Assembly (NCBI GenBank): GCA_004335635.1
Contig: QAXH01006028.1
Coordinates: forward strand, 1-31,443
Origin: Chloromonas sp. AAM2
Taxonomy: Eukaryota; Chlorophyta; Chlorophyceae; Chlamydomonadales; Chlamydomonadaceae
Direction of reading: 5' to 3'
Length of the DNA: 31,443 bases
This document shows, piece after piece, positions 11,244 to 21,872 of this stretch. The translations under genes and the position numbers were made by a program. Under the pieces are notes generated by a model that worked only from the letters and a program-made list of their open reading frames with translations, made no database searches and was not told the DNA's origin. Position 1 is the stretch's first letter; every line of letters begins with the position of its first letter.

Positions 11244-11271
11244 TCAATCCTCCTTGGCGACATTGGTCTCT

Positions 11272-11303
<32 letters not shown>

Positions 11304-11731
11304 ATCTGCAGTGGTCGCTCCCTCCGTCTCTGACTCGGTGGGCTTGCCATCTGGCCCACGAATCTTCAACCCTGCATGACCATGCAAGCAAGGTGGCGTT
11401 GAAAGTCTCGCACCGCTGTAGCACATCATGCTGGTCAGTGACAATGCGTGCATGGTAGAACAACCTTGTGCTGGGGCTGTTTTGCAATGCTTGTTGACAG
11501 TGGGAGATCTACTAGGCAGCATGCAACGCATCGGATCTGCCAATGAGTAGAGATTGATCATCACGCCATGGTCCGGTCTCCTGCTTGATGCTTACCTCGG
11601 AAGGAAGCCATATTGCGAACCAGGAAGAACAGGAGGACTGCTAGAAGAAACACGATGAGGATGACATCCTGCCCTGCAGCGGGTTGCTCCGCCTGCTGGG
11701 CGGTGTAGCGAAACTGTGTATCCTCGGTCAT
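11244..11731 (-). CDS. 87-residue single-pass membrane protein with acidic C-terminal tail
   Basis: Two exons, 11731-11596 and 11371-11244, with donor GTAAGC, acceptor CATGCAG and matching phase 1. The start is the ATG at 11731; the stop is TGA at 11244-11246. Residues 1-20 are polar, rich in Gln and Glu. A strongly hydrophobic helix follows at about 21-39 (DVILIVFLLAVLLFFLVRN), then MASFRGLKIRGPDGKPTES. The tail is a run of about a dozen Glu ending TNVAKED. No signal peptide is visible, so it is probably a tail-facing type III or signal-anchor protein; topology is inferred. No family was recognised. It is divergent from the FBXO31-like gene, with 309 bp between start codons. Confidence 0.75.
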
Positions 11732-12040
11732 CTTAGAACAGGAAGATGGAGCAAGCTGACAACGTAAGCTGCGAAAGAGCTGTGCTAGGGCTTTGATGGC
11801 CGACCAGATATTGCGTGCGAGAGTTGTGTCAAATGCTCCAAGATTTTAAAACAGTTGAACTTCGCGTCACCGCTCCTTCCGAGTTCGTGATCTGCGCAAA
11901 AATCCTGTTAGGTTTTTTCTAGGGTTTTCCACATGTGACAGTTGCTGCCACACCTTCTGGTGACAATTGAACACGACAAGTCTCCTCAGCCCCAATCATC
12001 CTTACTGGATGCCTTCTGTCAGATTTCAAAGAGATACGGA
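11732..12040. promoter_or_regulatory. Divergent promoter region of the acidic membrane-protein and FBXO31-like genes
   Basis: 309 bp between two divergent start codons. It is relatively AT-rich around 11840-11930. No specific motif can be claimed. Confidence 0.4.
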
Positions 12041-15000
12041 ATGGCGCTGTCTGATGAGGCAGTCATTGGCTCAGCCACATGTCTGTTGGATTTGACTGAT
12101 GACCTTCTCAGAATGGCGCTGATGCCTCTGCAGCTGCAGTGCTTGTGCAGCGTCGCTCAGACCTGCCACAGGCTGCAAGATGTTCTGCATGATGTGAGTG
12201 TGTGGTGGGAAAGCCATCATCAAATGCATCCGGACACAATGCATCAACCGTGTAACCATGCTGCCGACAGGCACAGCAGCAACCACGGGAAATCAGATAT
12301 GCTTGTGCTTGTGTTCCTTCGTCAACCAATGCCAACAGAGCAGCACAGTCATTTAACCCATAATTCATTAGCCCAGTTTTCCAGTAACAATGTTCTTGCC
12401 AGCCCAGCAAGTTTGCCGTGTTTTGATGTGCAAATGCTGATCGTTTCTACGCGATGATCATGCTCTGCCCTTACTCGACTCTTTCTTTGCTCTGGCCAGG
12501 TCAGGGTGCCGTATCCCTTAACGGCTTCCCTGCTAGAAACAGACACAATGATTGTCCACGTCCCCTGGATCCCCTATCACCATCATCATTATTACATAAC
12601 CAAACATTCTTACCAATCGTCGGCATCACTCCATGAATCAAAGTGTGCTTGATATGTCGCAATTCAATGATATTCACTTGTATTACAATGGTGTTCAGCA
12701 GCCTTTCCGCCTACTCCGTTCTTGCTCAGGGTAGGTCCCATCCTGTATCCTTTGGCTTCCCTGCCTTGAACAGATTTATAGAGTGTCCAGCCAGACACCA
12801 GTCACACGTCATGGCTGTTGTGCAGGAGCTCAGTGTGGTGTGGGAGGCCCAGTGCCAGCGCTGGCTGTATGCGCAGTGCAGTCAGTGGCAGCAGCGGCCC
12901 GCTAACGCGGCTGGGGTGCTGCAGGCTCTGCGAGTGAGAGGCTACAGGTACGGATCTAGGGTTGGCTCAACTACGATTTTATCATGCTTGCCAAGGTTTT
13001 GCTTTGGGTGCGGCTAGCGTATGCGGCTGTCAAACAACAGGAGCTGTAAACAAACCTGCAGTCAGCAGAAAACACGCCATGTAATGATAAGAGGCCGCTT
13101 GCAACAAACATGCTATGTAAGGCTGAGGGCATTTGCCTGTTCCCATCATCTCTGCACCCCTTTTTTCCCCCCGGTTGTGCACTGCATGGTGCACCAGTTT
13201 CACAATTGTTTATGTCTCTGCTCATGCTTCAGGTCGTTGATCCAAGGCCTGACCAAGCTCGGTAGTTCTCCTGTGGGCCTGTGGTGGCTGTCAGGTGGGC
13301 CGGTGGTGGCTGTCAGGTGGGCCGGTGGTGGCTGTCAGGTGGGCCTGTGGTGGCTGTCAGGTGGGCCTGTGGTGGCTGTCAGGTGGGCGAATACTGTGCA
13401 CATGCCGAGGAGAGTGAGGCACATGACACGTGATGAGTCGCTCGTGATGACATTCACATCACGCGTTAGCGGTGCGCAGGCCTGTGTGCCAGTTGATTTG
13501 ACGACCAACATGCATGTAATGTAGTAAGGAAGAAAGAAAAGGGACGCCAATCGGCGCAAGTAAGGAGGCCGGGTGGTCAAGCCCAACCTTCATGCAATGC
13601 ATATGATGTATCTGCATTGCAAACAGACTCGTTGTGCCCTGGCCATGGCCATGCATACCTCACCAGATGACATGGACGCATGTATTGCAGCAAAGCGCTA
13701 TTACGGCGTACCATAGTCACCTTAAAAGTCGCACGCATATCATGATTTTATGTACCTTGGGAGATTCAAACGCGGTGCATCTGCTTTGGAACAAACTTTG
13801 TGTGCCCTTGCCATGCTCCGAGCAGGGGACATGGACTCGGCGCTGAGGACCAACGTGACCAAGGGGCTGATGGTCGTGGGGGTAACAGACCAGAGCGCAG
13901 GTGAGGCTGTGAAAACCATGTAACACTGGTGACATAGCAGAGGTTAGGAAGTTAGGAGCACGTGCTGTGTAAGGTGCTTGCCAGGGTTTTGTGGGCTTGC
14001 CTTACTCAGCGTAGGTCGGGGCGGCCCATTGCGCTCTGTGTCCAGCCACGGCTTTCCCAGAGCGACCAGGTGGATCTCTGTCCCACCTCATCCGTCCTGT
14101 CTGTGGTGCTGACCAGTGATGTAAAATTCAAATCTGAAAGTTGACTATTGAGTCTCTCATAGAAACGTAGCCGTTCTGCGTCTCAATGCATACCGCAGGT
14201 GCGGGCCCAGCGCTGCACTGCCTCACCGCCTACAGCCCCGAGTGGTTCGAGGTGAGCGCGCTGACATGAGCTAACCACCCTCTGTGTGTTCTTTCCACAA
14301 GGCCTTCAGTCAGGGGGGGGGGGGGGAGGAGGCTGCTCAGTGGGGCCAGGAGCGGGAAGGGAGCGGGAACAAACAGCAGAACTGTAAGCTCCACTTCTGC
14401 ACCGTGTTAAGGCCTGTCAGTGGCTATGATGGCTGACAGGTGTTTGACAGTTACTGCACCATGATAAGTATCCTTGACGGTTGCTGCACCAGCAAGACAG
14501 CCAGTGGCTCGACTGAGCTGGCAAGGATCTTCATGCGTGGGTTGTGGCCTCCATGTACCACCCATGTGGTATCACCTTGATGCATTGTGGCCTCCATGTA
14601 CCACCCATGTGGTATCACCTTGATGCATTGTGGCCTCCATGTACCACCCATGTGGTATCACCTTGATGCATTGTGGCCTCCATGTACCACCCATGTGGTA
14701 TCACNNNNNNNNNNNNNNNNNNNNNNNNNNNNNNNNNNNNNNNNNNNNNNNNNNNNNNNNNNNNNNNNNNNNNNNNNNNNNNNNNNNNNNNNNNNNNNNN
14801 NNNNNNNNNNNNNNNNNNNNNNNNNNNNNNNNNNNNNNNNNNNNNNNNNNNNNNNNNNNNNNNNNNNNNNNNNNNNNNNNNNNNNNNNNNNNNNNNNNNN
14901 NNNNNNNNNNNGGTATCACATTGATGCATTGTGGCCTCCATGTACCACCCATGTGGTATCACATTGATGCATTGTGGCCTCCATGTACCACCCATGTGGT

Positions 15001-18000
15001 ATCACCTTGATGCATTGTGGCCTCCATGTCAGCAGCGGGCTGGTTCTGCCTGCTGGCAAAGCTTGATTACCGTCCTGGTGCTGTCTGCTTCAATCGGCGC
15101 TATTCGCTGGCAAGGTTCGGTACGTTTTCTGTTGCTTTGCTCAGGCGCTGGACGGCATGTACCAGTTCGTTGACAAGCAGCTCTTCACCCTCCAGCTGGC
15201 ACCAGAGCTGGACCCCTGGGCCAACCGACACACGAGCCATGCAGCAACAGCATCAGAGGGTGCAGGGACAGGGAAAGTAACTTCTTCAGCTTCAGGAGGA
15301 GCCGCAACGCCAGAGGCTGTGGTGGGGCCATCATCAGGTTGGTTACCATTCATCATCTTTACATGGCTTATCATGCTTTAACCCACGATGTGACGGTACT
15401 GCAGCTAGACTCACTATCTCTCCAAGAATCGCATGCCTGACAACTCGTGAGCAAGTCCATATCCACACCTGTTTTACAGCGGAGAAGCAGTCAACAGAGA
15501 TGGGATGTGATGTGCGCCATCCTGACCTGCCCTGAGCAAGAAAGGCTTGAAAGGAGTTTTTAGTTGAACCCGTCCGGACTGAAGAGGAATAAAGGTCGAG
15601 TTTCTTGAATTTTGTTTTAATAGACAGTGCTCTTGTATGCAGGGCTTGAAACGCATCACGCCTCTCAATCAAGCCCTGGCATTTTGTTTTGGCACAGACC
15701 TCTCCTCGGTTAGCCCAAACCGTACAGTAACCGTTTCCAGTGGTTTGGCGGTTACACCAACCCTGCGCTGCACTGTTACAGGGGGTCGCACGTCGGCTGC
15801 AAGCCCCAGCCGCAGGGCCAGCGAGGAGGGAGAGGGGGAGGAAGTGCTAGAGGAGTATGCAGTGGTGAGTGCAACAATATTGGTATTTTGCTTACTAACG
15901 GAATAAACTGAAACCGATACACTCATTTATGCATTGTTATTCATACATAGTCACGATCCATTTATACATATTTACTTATACATAGTTGCATATACCTGAG
16001 TGCTCATGACGTGTTCATGTTTGTGCTACATGTCCTTGTGTGTTTTGGATGTTAGACCTGGGCTGTGTGGCCTTGTGAGTTTAGTTCCGTAATGCTTGGA
16101 GCAAATGATCTCGCAACTTGAGTCGAGTTCTGCGCTGGCTCTTTGCGATCTCAAGAGCTTTCAGCCACGAGCGACCAGACTATGTGTGCCTGCAAACTGT
16201 GCGCAGCTTGTCTCTGGCCCGGCTGAAGCAATGCCGCTGGCCACCCAAGTCATCATAAGCAGTGCAAGTGACCCACCCTGCTGCTGCCTGCACACATGAG
16301 CAGTGCAAGTGACCCACCCTGCTGCTGCCTGCACACATGAGCAGTGCAAGTGACCCACCCTGCTGCTGCCTGCACACATGAGCAGTGCAAGTGACCCACC
16401 CTGCTGCCTGTCACAAGCTACCAGTGCGGTATGCTGACTTATAGAATAATGGCACCCCTCCTGCCTGCACCCAGGTGGTACCCAGCATTGAGTTGATGCA
16501 TGCACTCATGGACCTGGTGAGGGAGGAGTTCGACTTGCAGATGCCAGTGGCCAATGGTACTTATACAGCAAGTCCTTCCCAGGCAAATGCCGACGAGGGC
16601 AATGCTTTTGTAACTGAGACAGCACCCTCAGGGCCTGCCCATGGTACCCTGACGGCTCACATAGCAGCAGCTCCTGAGCAGGCAACCACTGAACAGGAGG
16701 GGACTGATGAAGGCAATGCCTTGGTGACCGATCCAGGTGCGTGCGCGATATCAAGTCATCTAACTTGCTTTCCAGCCTTTATCTGCGTCAGACCCAGTCT
16801 CTATGTCAGTCAAAGCATTTGCTGTTGCTGATAGTTCGCAGGGAGAATTTGTTGCGTTGACCGTGTGCTGAGAAATGCTTGCAGCAATTCGTACTGAGAA
16901 CCAGGAGACGCCTGCTCATTGCCACAAGGCCGCAGCAGACCACAGCCAAAGCTTGGGCCCTGAGTTTTCAGCCTCCCTGCGTTTCGAAGAGGAGGGCCGA
17001 TGCTTGGTGTTGGAGGTAGGTGGTTGGTTGCAGGCGATTGGTGGTTGAATGGGTGGTGCGATTCAGATATGGTATCACAATGCCAGTCCGGTGTGTGAGA
17101 AGTGGGCTAGCCATGAGGTTACCCACAGAGAGGTCAGCCACAGACATTTCATCCAGGGAGCCCACATGCACCGAGCGCGAACGCTAGCAAGCCATGCAAG
17201 AGACGAGGATGCATACCGCCTTAGCCTGCACTGAGCAACAAAGGCGTGAAGCAGAAAGATGCGAATCAGGAGGTGATTCCAGCAAAGTGAACCATGTAAA
17301 GTAGTCCAAGGCAGGGCATGCAACGACTACAGTTGGAGTGTCCAGGCAACGACTATGCCGGCCTTTGGTATCGGCTGGTGGAAGTGCAAATGCAATCACA
17401 GGCTTGTTTGTGGGCGCTTGTGATATTCCAGCCTACATGGGACTTGTATTGGTTTCTTTGCATGTTTTTCCTTCAATGGCCATGCTGAACAGACAGCACC
17501 ATTCACAGTACATTAGGGCAAGATACAAAATCAAAAATTCGTTTCCTCGCACATCAATCCCATGCCAGCTGGCTTAGCCTATCCAGCAACCGCTTTCTCC
17601 TTCTACGACTCATAAATAGACCTTCCAGAGGACCCTGAACTTTACATGTGCTTGTTTCTTGAGAGCATCATGCCGATGCTTTGTTTTGGGCGGTGCTGTT
17701 GGCTGCTGCTGAGCGCCTGCATTGGTTGGCCTTGTGACACCTTGGGTTAAACAACCAGTTCAAGCCATGTAATGATGAAAATTTTCATATGAAACATTAG
17801 GATTGAAAAATGACATAACATGAAAATCAAATGATGGTAAATTTCCCGCCGCAGGTTGACATAGCATTCAGCCTACCCTCCTCTGCGCGCCATGCCATCC
17901 CGGAGGGCAGGGCGTCAGGCACCCTAGTGTCCGCTGCCAAGGGGCATCTAAGACACTTCACTGTGGTAGGAGGCTGTGGCGGGACGCGGTGGCGAGAGCA

Positions 18001-21000
18001 GTACAAAATGTTGAGACGCTGTAGAGAGGTTTGCTGTTGTTGTTGTGGCTGTGGCAAGAGCAGTACAAAGTGGTAAGGCTCACCAAGGAACGGTGCCGTG
18101 GAAAGGTCTGCTGTTCTTGTTGGCGTTCACATGGCCATCAGTCCGAGTCCTTCAGCGGGAGGAGTACCCTGGGTGCACTTGCGCTGTGTTATTGCATTGC
18201 AGACGTACGAGCTAAGGTTTCAGCGTGTGCTGGGTCTATCCTCAGCCTCCCCTCTGGCCCCGCCCGCTCCCGCCCCGCCCCCCGGTCTCCCCGGCCCACA
18301 CCCTGGGTTCCCCGCCCCCTCAGACATGTGGGCTCAAGTGATGGCCATGCAAGTGAGCATGGCAAGGGTTTCCATTCACCCAAACCCTACTGCCCTGCGT
18401 TTATGCCTTTTGAACAGCCGAGCTGACATGGCAATAGACCAGGCCAGGCCAACATGCACATTGTGTCCATGGTATGACGTCAGTGAGAACACACATGCAC
18501 ACACATGCACAGCCTGTCATTGCACACACACACACACACACGCACACGCGCACATGCACACGCACACGCACGCGCACACGCACGCGCACGCGCACGTGCA
18601 CGCGCAAGTGCCCACCATGATTGCGCACATGGCTGCTGTTTGCTTCAGGGTTTGTGGACTGCCCAGTACGGGGGCCATGGGCCCGAGGTGCTGCAGCTGC
18701 GGGCGGTGCGGGGCACACTGTCCACACGCGGCACGCAACCACTGCAAGGAGGGGTAAGGGTGCAGCCACTGGCCAGGTGTCATGAGCTGTTGGCAACACC
18801 GTTACTATGCTTTCTGAATAGCGGGCATGCGGGGTCCAAGGTGGTTCAACTCCGCACAAAGCCAGCAGTTGCCAGTTCCCATTGTTGTGACTGCATGTTG
18901 ACTTGGCTTCCTTCTTACTTATGGCTAGTCAGGAGAGTGCCTATCCTTGTCCGGTTGGCAGGACAGATGACTCGTGGATATTTGTCATATGACAACCGAA
19001 AGTCACTTGCCAACAGAGCGGCATTTCCTCACAGTCACAGTCCAGTCCCATTGCCAGAGAGCACTTGCACACATTTGGCATTCTATAACGAGCCATGACA
19101 CATGGGTTGTGCCAGTTGTACGTAGGGTTGTGCCATACAATGAGTGTTGTAGGGTCTTGCTTAAGGCTAGTCCAGTCATATTGTCACTGAGCACTTATAC
19201 TGATGTATGTGTAATTAAAAGCTGCCTGCTGACTGAGCGACATGTGGTGTTGGCCTCAGGACCCGCAGCGGTGGCTGCTGGAGGGGCTCAAGCTGGTGGG
19301 CGATTGCAACGTGCCCAGTGGAAAGGTCAGCTTTGCAGCGGACCTGTCGCAGGGCAGGGCGGGAAGGTAGGCGGGGACTTGGTTGGATATCACTCACTAA
19401 CAGGCTAGTCAATGGCTAGGATATGACAGAATCGCATGCAGCTTTGCAGAGGATCTCTCGCACGGGAAGGTAGGCCTGTGTGTACACACATGCACGTTCA
19501 CGTGCGCTGTAGGTATGATGGGCAGGACGTGACCACCGGCACCGAGGACGAGCGACCCGTGTGTGAGTCACGGGAGCCGAGCAGTGCAGGGTGTTGTTTG
19601 GCGGTTGATTCTGATGCACACAAGGCAGCCAGCAACGCATGGACAAATGCGACGGAGCAAAGTCAAGCTAACATTGCACAGTCAGACACTCACAACCATG
19701 CACTGGTGTGTGAAGCATGATGTTCGTGTCTAGAATGTTGCTTGCTTTGAGCCCTGCTGCTTCACTGGCAAGTGCTAGTGTGTCAGCCTGTGGACAAAAT
19801 ACCAACTTAGAAACAACCACCTTCCATACTAGGTCGTCCTTGCAACAGCAGTCGCTGGTTAACACTGGCATTCAACGTACTCAAAACATCGGTTTCTTAC
19901 ACAGTTGTTGTGACCCTGTGCTTACCCAGTGGCGTTTGTGGGCGCTGGCCTGGGGCTTGTGGACCTGAGGACCCGCCCCGTGGCGCTGCGCTTTGCCGGC
20001 ATGGGGCAGATAAACGAAGTGCCGGGCTTCTGGAACCCCGTATGGGAGACCATTGAGGTGCGCATGTGTATCGTCTGCATCCTAATAAATGACATGCAGT
20101 GCCAATGAAAACAATGGCGTCTCAAAATGCATGCAACACAAACGTAAGGACCAGTGAGCAGCATGCACCAAAACAGACAACGAATGGAACCAATAACATT
20201 GCATGTGGAGTTTGGAGCACAAATGCATCATGGTTGCAGAGGGTGGGGTGGGGTAATGTCGGGTGCTCCTGTTTTCAGCATGCGCATGGCATGAGTTTGA
20301 TGCTTGCCCATGCTGGCCTTTGTGAGCGTCTATTTTTAGCATAATTCGCTGTTCATTGTTCATCGTTCTTCAGGATTATCCGACAAACATCCCTCCATGG
20401 TTACTGAGTACTCAGGCATTTGCTAGAAACAAACAAAAGTAATGCCTTCAGCCTTGAGCCAGATCTAGCACAGAGCTGTCTGCCGTTACATTACACATTA
20501 CACTGTGCAAAACACAGCCCAATGAGCCGCATGGTGGCCCTGAGACACTGTACGAGTCAATCGCAAGAAGCCCAGTAAGAAGCCAAAGTCAAGCGCCATC
20601 TTGCGTCGACACTTGCGGGTGTCTGCTGCCCCGGGAGAGCCGTTCAAACGGTCTAGTGGTAAAGTAAAACCCTATGAAGGTCCAGTTACAAGCATCGTAC
20701 AACCCATGTAGCGATGGCATTTGCAGGTGCTCCTGTACGAGCCCGCTCCAGGTATAAAGCTCAGCAAGTGAAACCCGGATGCTTGCAGGTGCTCCTGTAC
20801 GAGTCCACTCCAGGTACTTTGGACACACAGGTGCTTAGTGTGCTGTGGAAGGACAGGGGAGCACTGCACCTGCAGATAATGGTGCGTGGAAAGCGGACCG
20901 TGTGACGGTGGGTATTTAGCTTGTGTGAATGGAAGGCAGGGAGTGGAAGGCAGGGAGTGGAAGGCAGGAAGTGGAAGGCAGGGAGTAGAAGGCAGGGAGT

Positions 21001-21359
21001 GGAAGGCAGGGAGTGGAAGGCAGGGAGTGGAAGGCAGGGAGTGGAAGGCAGGGAGTGCAAGGCAGTTGCCAGTCGCTATTGTACATTAACTTCAAGCTTC
21101 GGTCAATTGTCTCTCGAATGCTTGATTGCCAGCATGCACTGGAAAGGTACAATCGGGCCAGGAGGCAAGAAACAACCATTTGCAATGCCAAACATTTGCC
21201 AGCGGCCTGCACTGCATGCAAGCCTGCGCTGCCTGCCTTGTGCATCGCCCTGTGCAGGACTTCATGCCGTTTCCCGTGGAGTGCCACAGCGCCTGGCTAC
21301 CCAGTAGTGCACAGGGCAACAGGACGACAGCTTTCCTCACACACGTGCCTGTCAACTAG
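12041..21359 (+). CDS. FBXO31-like F-box protein, 18 exons, 716 residues
   Basis: Exons: 12041-12193, 12826-12947, 13233-13294, 13826-13881, 14010-14115, 14199-14251, 15145-15337, 15698-15864, 16475-16736, 16885-17015, 17855-17965, 18203-18352, 18649-18753, 19260-19366, 19513-19562, 19930-20057, 20789-20881, 21258-21359. Phases fit throughout. Weakest borders: exon 5 donor (GTGATG), exon 3 donor (repeated) and the last exon. An F-box lies at residues 13-57 (CLLDLTDDLLRMALMPLQLQ, then CHRLQDVLHDELSVVWEAQ). The C-terminal half matches the domain shared by FBXO31 and plant EXECUTER proteins: GLWTAQYGGHGPEVLQLRAV (523-542), LKLVGDCNVPSGKVSFAADL (about 567-586), RPVALRFAGMGQINEVPGF, LSVLWKDRGALHL. 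The middle (about 185-435) is Ala/Ser/Glu-rich and probably disordered. F-box proteins bind Skp1 and present substrates to SCF ubiquitin ligases; human FBXO31 does this. That role is inferred. The start is the first ATG before the F-box. Confidence 0.75.
12473..12790 (+). repeat. Dispersed repeat family C, two copies in one intron
   Basis: Copies at about 12473-12550 and 12706-12790 share a T-rich start, GCTCAGG or GGTCAGG, a CCCATCC/CCGTATCC block and GGCTTCCCTG, then AACAG. A third copy lies at about 24606-24690 in the first SAP gene. All are intronic (here FBXO31-like intron 1). Nature unknown; it may be a short interspersed element. Confidence 0.45.
13273..13389 (+). repeat. 22-bp minisatellite made of splice donors, five copies
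   Basis: Units at 13273-13294, 13295-13316, 13317-13338, 13339-13360 and 13361-13382, plus a partial one. Each unit is GTGGGCC, then G or T, then GTGGTGGCTGTCAG, so every junction reads CTGTCAG followed by GTGGGC. The first junction (after 13294) is the donor whose phase fits exon 4 of the FBXO31-like gene. Confidence 0.9.
14291..14360 (+). repeat. Dispersed repeat family A, copy 3, with poly-G run
   Basis: Reads AAGGCCTTCAGTC, a run of about 16 G (14318-14333), then AGGAGGCTGCTCAGTGGGG and CCAGGAGCGGGAAG. It resembles copy 1 with an expanded G tract. It lies in intron 6 of the FBXO31-like gene. Confidence 0.55.
14544..15029 (+). repeat. 43-bp minisatellite spanning an assembly gap
   Basis: Perfect or near-perfect 43-bp units (TGTGGCCTCCATGTACCACC, then CATGTGGTATCACCTTGATG, then CAT) run up to and resume after 207 N at 14705-14911. 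The only unit variant is ACC against ACA before TTGATG. It is in intron 6 of the FBXO31-like gene. The true array length is unknown because the gap probably reflects collapsed repeats. Confidence 0.95.
14705..14911. other. Assembly gap (N run)
   Basis: 207 consecutive N inside the 43-bp minisatellite. The gene model does not depend on the missing bases, but an additional small exon in the gap cannot be excluded. Confidence 0.99.
15353..15443 (+). repeat. Dispersed repeat family B, long copy 1
   Basis: Shares with 22159-22243 the blocks TTACATGGCTT, TTCAACCCAC or TTTAACCCAC, GGTACTGCAGCTAGAC and AAGAATC/AAGAATT, then GCCTGACAA. It lies in intron 7 of the FBXO31-like gene. Shorter copies carrying only the first block are at 24926-24962 (plus), 17744-17778 and 26944-26975 (minus). 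Confidence 0.6.
16258..16411 (+). repeat. 41-bp minisatellite
   Basis: Three full 41-bp units (16258-16298, 16299-16339, 16340-16380), each AGCAGTGCAAGTGACCCACC, then CTGCTGCTGCCTGCACACAT, then G, plus a truncated fourth. It is in intron 8 of the FBXO31-like gene. Confidence 0.95.
17744..17778 (-). repeat. Dispersed repeat family B, short copy
   Basis: The reverse complement reads TCATCATTACATGGCTTGAAC and ends in TTTAACCC, matching the first block of the family B copies. Intron 10 of the FBXO31-like gene. Confidence 0.45.
18034..18175 (+). repeat. Dispersed repeat family A, diverged copy 4
   Basis: GTTGTTGTGG tracts, then TTCACATGGCCATCAGTCCG and AGTCCTTCAGCGGGAGGAG: the same order as copy 1 but degenerate. 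Intron 11 of the FBXO31-like gene. Confidence 0.35.
18523..18608. repeat. (CA)n / (CACGCG)n microsatellite
   Basis: An alternating purine-pyrimidine tract of CA, CG and TG dinucleotides, about 85 bp long, about 40 bp before exon 13 of the FBXO31-like gene. Confidence 0.95.
19439..19475 (+). repeat. Copy of the 3' end of FBXO31-like exon 14 with its donor
   Basis: CAGCTTTGCAGAGGATCTCT, then CGCACGGGAAG followed by GTAGGC, repeats the exon 14 end at 19328-19372 (CAGCTTTGCAGCGGACCTGT ... GGGAAG, GTAGGC). It is 111 bp downstream of the original, diverged and slightly shorter. Confidence 0.65.
20721..20754 (+). repeat. Copy of the 5' end of FBXO31-like exon 17 with its acceptor
   Basis: TTGCAG followed by GTGCTCCTGTACGAG, CCCGCTCCAGGTA repeats 20783-20816 (TTGCAG, GTGCTCCTGTACGAG, TCCACTCCAGGTA) at an offset of 62 bp, with two substitutions. 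Using the upstream acceptor would run into an in-frame TGA at about 20769, so the downstream copy is the one placed in the gene model. Confidence 0.7.
20928..21064 (+). repeat. 14-bp minisatellite GGAAGGCAGGGAGT
   Basis: About ten tandem 14-bp units with few substitutions, in intron 17 of the FBXO31-like gene. Confidence 0.95.
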
Positions 21360-21872
21360 GACGTGTGGTGCCTGTGTTTTTGGGATGCCTGTGCTCTTCA
21401 CAAAATGTGACCTAGATTTTCTGAACAAACGTGTCCATAAATTGCTGGGTGCCAGTTTGCTTAATTTCAGGCTGAACACGGCCTGGGCAGAGCCATTGTT
21501 GAACTTGCCTGGGATTGAGGCCTGTCTTGCAAATATGCGTGTGAACTAGGCCATTAGGTGCCTGCCTCTTCTGAAGACACTTGCCTGTGAACTAGGGCGT
21601 GAGATGCCTGCCTTCACGTCTAGTAGGCTAGCCTGGCCTGGTCTGCAGGCCTGCTTTTGCTCTCTTTCTCTGGCCCTTGGCGCTGGCCTAGGCTACTTGT
21701 TTTTCGTCCTTACCAACTAAACTAACTAGGGTGACATGTCTGTCTTTACTACAGCAATTGTCCATGAGCACATGCCTGGGACCTGACTGGGCGGTGTGTG
21801 GGTTTCCGTCCTTGAGTTGCAATCAGGCACGTGCCTGTCTGCTAGGGCGCGAGGTACCTGTCGCTTCTGAAC
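21341..21872 (+). repeat. Degenerate about 32-bp repeat, four interspersed copies
   Basis: The pattern GTGCCTGTNAACTAGG, then CGTGAGGTGCCTG recurs near 21341-21374, 21536-21564, 21579-21611 and 21828-21860. The first copy contains the proposed stop codon of the FBXO31-like gene (TAG at 21357-21359). Confidence 0.6.

Noticed and set aside
13273..16411. Regular repeats of 22, 41 and 43 bp resembling a CRISPR array
   Set aside because: Units are directly adjacent with no unique spacers, and the DNA is intron-bearing eukaryotic sequence; these are minisatellites.
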